A stretch of 64,000 nt of DNA from Mallotus nudiflorus (taxonomy: Eukaryota; Streptophyta; Magnoliopsida; Malpighiales; Euphorbiaceae). Shown one piece after another: positions 60,610-64,000 of this stretch. The translations under genes and the position numbers were made by a program. The stretch lies in the NCBI GenBank assembly GCA_947683625.1, contig CANTUR010000009.1:9809501-9873500 (forward strand). The letters run 5' to 3'. Positions within the stretch are counted from its first letter, which is position 1. Each line of letters opens with the position of its first letter. Under the pieces are notes generated by a model. That model did no database searches. It had not been told where the DNA came from and was given only the letters and a program-made list of their open reading frames with translations.

Positions 60610-60879
60610 ATCATGTAGAAGGCCATATCTCTTCGAAGGATGAGATACCCTACTAGATTTTCTAGGAGTTGGTGTGATGATATTTTTAATTGGAATAGGC
60701 TCCTAGAGTTGATCAATATTCATTTGATCAATTTGTTCTATTTCTTTAAATGACTCTTCATCTAATATTATCTTTTTTCCTACGCCACCTTCCTTTAGCA
60801 ATTCTTTCTCAAGAAAAATGGCATCTCTGCTTACAACAACTATTTGTTCAACAGGAAGATAAAAGTAATATCCTAAACT

Positions 60880-61680
60880 ATCTTTAGGATATCCAACAAA
60901 CCTTGCTTTTATCGATTTCACATCTAACTTGTTCGACTTTAATTTTTTTGATAAAAGCTGGACATCCCCAAATCTTAACATGTTTAAGACTTGGTGTTCT
61001 ACCATGCCATATCTTATATGGTGTAGTAGATACAGATTTGGATGGAATACGATTAAGGATATAACAGGCAGTTTGGAGTGCATGACCCCAAAGAAAAATA
61101 GGAAGATCCGTATAACTCATCATTGATCGTACCATATCCAATAAAGTATGATTTCACCTTTCAAACACTCCATTTAATTGAGGTGTTCCAGGCGGTGTGA
61201 GTTGAGATACAATGCCATGTTCCTTTAGGAACTCAATAAACTTGGTACTCAAGTATTCACCTCCTTGATCTGATCTCAGAGTTTTAATATTTTTCCCAGT
61301 TTGGTTTTCTACTTGGGCTTTGAATTCTTTGAACTTTTCAAAATATTTAAATTTATTCTTCATAAGAAATAAATACCCATATCTTGATAGATCATCTATA
61401 AAGGTTATAAAGTAGTAAAAACCACCTCTAGCCATTTCAGAAAATGGCCCACATACATCACTATGTATGACTTCTAATATATTAGTGGCTCTTATCATTT
61501 GTCCTACAAATGGTGATCTAGTCATCTTGCCCTGAAGACAAGCTTCACAAGTTGTATTAGATGCGGATTCAAGATTGCTTAAGATTCCCATCTTTTCTAA
61601 CTTAGTGATTCTATCTTCAGCAATATGACATAATCTTAAGTGCCATAGATGTTTAGAATTAGAAGTATTTTCAATTAGCA
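60880..61680 (-). pseudogene. Copia integrase (stop and frameshift)
   Basis: Zinc region HLWHLRLCH ... CEACLQGK, then the core with SDVCGPF (first Asp), LRSDQGGEYLS (second Asp) and a Glu in the NGVFER segment just before the TGA at 61154. The frame continues at 61141 (LLDMVRSMMS) and shifts in the T-run near 60946. Confidence 0.9.
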
Positions 61681-61969
61681 TTGCATATTTATTGCTCATA
61701 AATTGAAGCTCATTATTATTGGAATTATTATCAATATAATATAAACCATGTATTAAATAACCCAAGCCAATAATATTACTTCCAAAGTAAATATTACATA
61801 CGTCTCTTTTGAATAAAAATTCATAACCTTTTCTAATCAAACTAGAAATAGAGACTATGTTTCTATAAGCATTAGGTACATATAATACATCATCCAATAA
61901 TAAAATATGATTACAAAGATCTATTGAAGTTGACCCTATAGCTTTAGCTGCAACACTTGAACTACTTCC

Positions 61970-62120
61970 AAGCTTTAAGGTTACTTCATTAGGCTTCAAC
62001 TTTCTCTTATTTGCTAGATCCTGTAAAGATAAACAAATGTGAGAATTAGCATCGGTATCCAATACCCATGCATTTGATGAATCATTAGAACATTTAGAAA
62101 AGTTAGAGAAAAACATACCT
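61970..62120 (-). pseudogene. Copia aspartic protease
   Basis: Active site WVLDTDANSHIC (Asp at about 62057-62059). The family norm is DTGA; the Gly is Asp here, which should inactivate the enzyme. Confidence 0.82.
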
Positions 62121-62149
62121 TCTCCAAAATTATCCTTTCTTTTAGTCTG

Positions 62150-62971
62150 TAAAGACTTAAGGAACTTAGGACAATTTCTTTTCCAATGTCCTTTACCTTC
62201 ACAATAGTAACAATTACCCTTGTTTGGGTCTTCCCTTACCTATACCTTGCCTTGAGATTTAGCTATTCTACCTGTAGGCTTGACAACATTTGTCTTGCCT
62301 TTCTTTTTCTTATAACTCTTCTTTTTAGTCTTACTAGAAGAAGCAATAAGAATAGTCTCCTTCCCCTTGCTACCTTGTATTGCCTTTTGGGCTATTACAA
62401 GCATGTTCAATAAATTAGCAAGTGTACACTCTATTTTATTTATATGAAAATTTGCAATGGTCTGCCCAAATGATTCAAGAAGTGATTGCAGGATCAAATC
62501 CATTTGGAGATGGAAGTCCATTGAAAAATCTAGACTTTCTAGTTCCTCAATTGATCTTATCATTGAGTTCACATGGACTGCCACATCCTCACTTTCTTTC
62601 ATTTTAGCATGAAACAATTGCTTTGATATCTCATATCTAGCGGTCCTACTCTGTTCACTAAATAACTCTTTCAGGTGAAGTAGGATTTCATTTGCACTAT
62701 TATACTTCTCATATTGTCGATGGATATCAGTACTCATAGAAGCCCACATAATGCAACGTGCTTGCAAATCATGCTTTTTCCAATTTTTAAGAGTGTCTTA
62801 CTCCTCCTGAGAAGCATTTGCGGGAAGTGACTTAGGTAGTGGTTGTTCTAATACATATAGTATTTCTTCCGAAGCTAAAACTACTTTTAGATTCCTTAGC
62901 CAATCTACAAAGTTTGGGCCTGTGAGCCTATGTTGGTCTAGTATGACGGAGAGTGGGTTTGATGATTTCAT
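62150..62971 (-). pseudogene. gag: Copia gag region with CCHC zinc knuckle
   Basis: The UBN2-type gag domain spans about 62800-62450 (RCIMWASMSTDIH, LFHAKMKES). A Lys-rich linker and the zinc knuckle CYYCEGKGHWKRNC (about 62175-62216) follow, the latter just after the TAG at 62240. Confidence 0.88.
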
Positions 62972-64000
62972 ATTATCAAATTATCTGTAAAGGTAACAAA
63001 ATTAGTTAGTTTAAATGACATTGTATAAAAATAAAATCATTATATTTGGTCTTTAATCTTAATGATTTCCCACTAATTTGGCGGATCCTATTCTTCCAAG
63101 TAGGAAACGGAAACCCCTTGTTGGATGGATTGCTAGTGGGTGATGAAGTTCTTAATAAATTATAATATTCCTCAGGTACCCTTTGCCATTCTTGAAATAT
63201 TAAAATTTATAAGTGACATTTTCCCGTCATCACATCTTATGTGATATTTCATCAATCAAGCTCTTAATGTTACGGACCTCTGGTACCCATTGCCATTCTT
63301 GGTCCTTGGCATTAATTAAGTCCATACCATTGGCACTATGAGATGTATAAATTTGAATACTACATGCCTCAAGTACGCCTATTTGCCATTCTTGGCATGT
63401 AGTATATTTATACACTCAAAAACATCACTATGTTTGACAATAACATTGCATAAATCTCTTAGATTTATATATACCCCTATGTGTCCATAGCCGATATACA
63501 TAATCCAAAATTATACAATTTATTGCTCCAATGGAGAACTTAGACTTAAATTTTATTTGGAAGATTTTTGGGTCTCACTTTGCACATTAACCAATTTATA
63601 TGTATCAAATACATAAATTGTATGACATCCAATTATACATACAGATATGTATAAAAGCATATAAAACATGCATATCTCATATGTACATAAAACATGCAAA
63701 TATGGATGCACAAATAAGGAGTGATCATGGACTAATTTTTATACCTATTTTAATACTAAAATAAATTACAAAAATTATTCTTGTCCATGAATACTTCAAG
63801 TATGAATATCCTTATCACCATTTTCATGGATTTGCTCTTTGAACTCCTTCAAGTCTCCTTGTTACAACTTTTGCAATAAACAAAAATACCTTAACATGCC
63901 AAGGTTATAAATACATCCTAACACTATGTAATTAACATTTAATTACATAAACAATAATAAAATTAATTATTACATTACTAGAATGTAAAACCTTGTCCAT
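62972..64000 (-). other. Copia leader upstream of gag
   Basis: No gene is recognised. The motif TGCCATTCTTG occurs three times (about 63185, 63291, 63384), each within a GTACC/GTACGCC context about 100 bp apart. The 5' LTR and primer site should lie further right, outside the window. Confidence 0.55.

Larger units (their letters stand above)
58993..62971 (-). pseudogene. gag-pol: Copia gag-pol polyprotein (five stops, one frameshift)
   Basis: The ATG at 62971 gives MKSSNPLSVILD. Stops lie at 62798-62800 (TAA), 62240-62242 (TAG), 61154-61156 (TGA), 60703-60705 (TAG) and 59581-59583 (TAA). A frame change lies in the T-run 60943-60949. All other segments are in register. The TAG/TAA/TGA stops sit where CAG, CAA and CGA would be normal. 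The natural end is at 58993. Product roles: capsid, protease, integrase and reverse transcriptase for copy-and-paste transposition. Confidence 0.92.
56777..64000 (-). mobile_element. Ty1/copia retrotransposon, minus strand, 5' end beyond window
   Basis: It has a 3' LTR (56777-58978), polypurine tract and one gag-protease-integrase-RT-RNase H frame from 62971 down to 58993, the copia order. The frame is nearly continuous: five stops and one frameshift over about 1326 codons. It is inserted into the gag of the Del/Tekay-like element. No 5' LTR or primer site is found before 64000, so the element extends past the window. Confidence 0.92.

Noticed and set aside
63230..63415. 61-codon minus-strand frame in the copia leader
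   Set aside because: It is a short chance frame over the repeated leader motif with no family match.

Overview
This is nuclear DNA of a flowering plant, probably a eudicot; the species cannot be named from the sequence alone. It is very AT-rich. It carries an F-box gene with an F-box-associated domain, T2-ribonuclease remnants with a plant-type intron, and plant retrotransposon lineages (Athila-like Ty3/gypsy with a tRNA-Asp-type primer site, Del/Tekay-like Ty3/gypsy with an initiator-Met primer site, Ty1/copia, and a plant L1-type LINE).

Layout. Positions 1-42893 are a head-to-tail tandem array of a 12.4-kb segment: the tail of one unit (1-5636) and three complete units, A (5637-18019, 12383 bp), B (18020-30430, 12411 bp) and C (30431-42893, 12463 bp). 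The array runs off the left edge of the window. Each unit holds, in order: about 1.3 kb without a recognised gene; an intact 406-codon F-box gene on the minus strand; a roughly 0.7-kb divergent intergenic region; a TATA box and a broken T2-RNase gene on the plus strand; the 3' half of a second, dead F-box gene; and an Athila-like LTR retrotransposon whose start (LTR, primer site, gag) and body (protease, RT, RNase H, integrase) are riddled with stops. In unit C the Athila copy reads on past the duplication breakpoint into its true 3' end (42894-44580). A matching 5-bp target-site duplication (GGAAT) then leads straight into the missing 5' half of the dead F-box gene (44581-45150).

This gives an order of events. 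A cluster of two minus-strand F-box genes flanked a T2-RNase gene. One F-box gene and the RNase decayed. An Athila-like element inserted into the dead F-box gene, and its two LTRs then drifted apart. Much later a 12.4-kb block reaching from upstream of the live F-box gene into the Athila element was duplicated in tandem, so the units now differ by only a handful of substitutions, one 26-bp gap and (TA)n lengths. What the array multiplies is one intact gene, the F-box gene; the three copies translate identically.

Right of the array (45.1-64 kb) lies nested repeat DNA. The upstream region of the dead F-box gene is split by a 5.7-kb minus-strand LINE (45447-51169) with a 12-bp target-site duplication. 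AT-rich sequence with an old ~200-bp direct repeat follows, then a CACTA-like transposon end (about 52614). Next comes a Del/Tekay-like element (3.1-kb LTR, primer site, start of gag) whose gag is interrupted by a minus-strand Ty1/copia element (56777 to beyond 64000). That copia reading frame has only five stops and one frameshift.

The most noteworthy feature is the F-box/T2-RNase head-to-head arrangement, which recalls S-RNase-type self-incompatibility loci, amplified as a recent tandem array. The F-box protein does not look like a canonical S-locus F-box and the RNase is broken, so an S-locus role is a hypothesis only.
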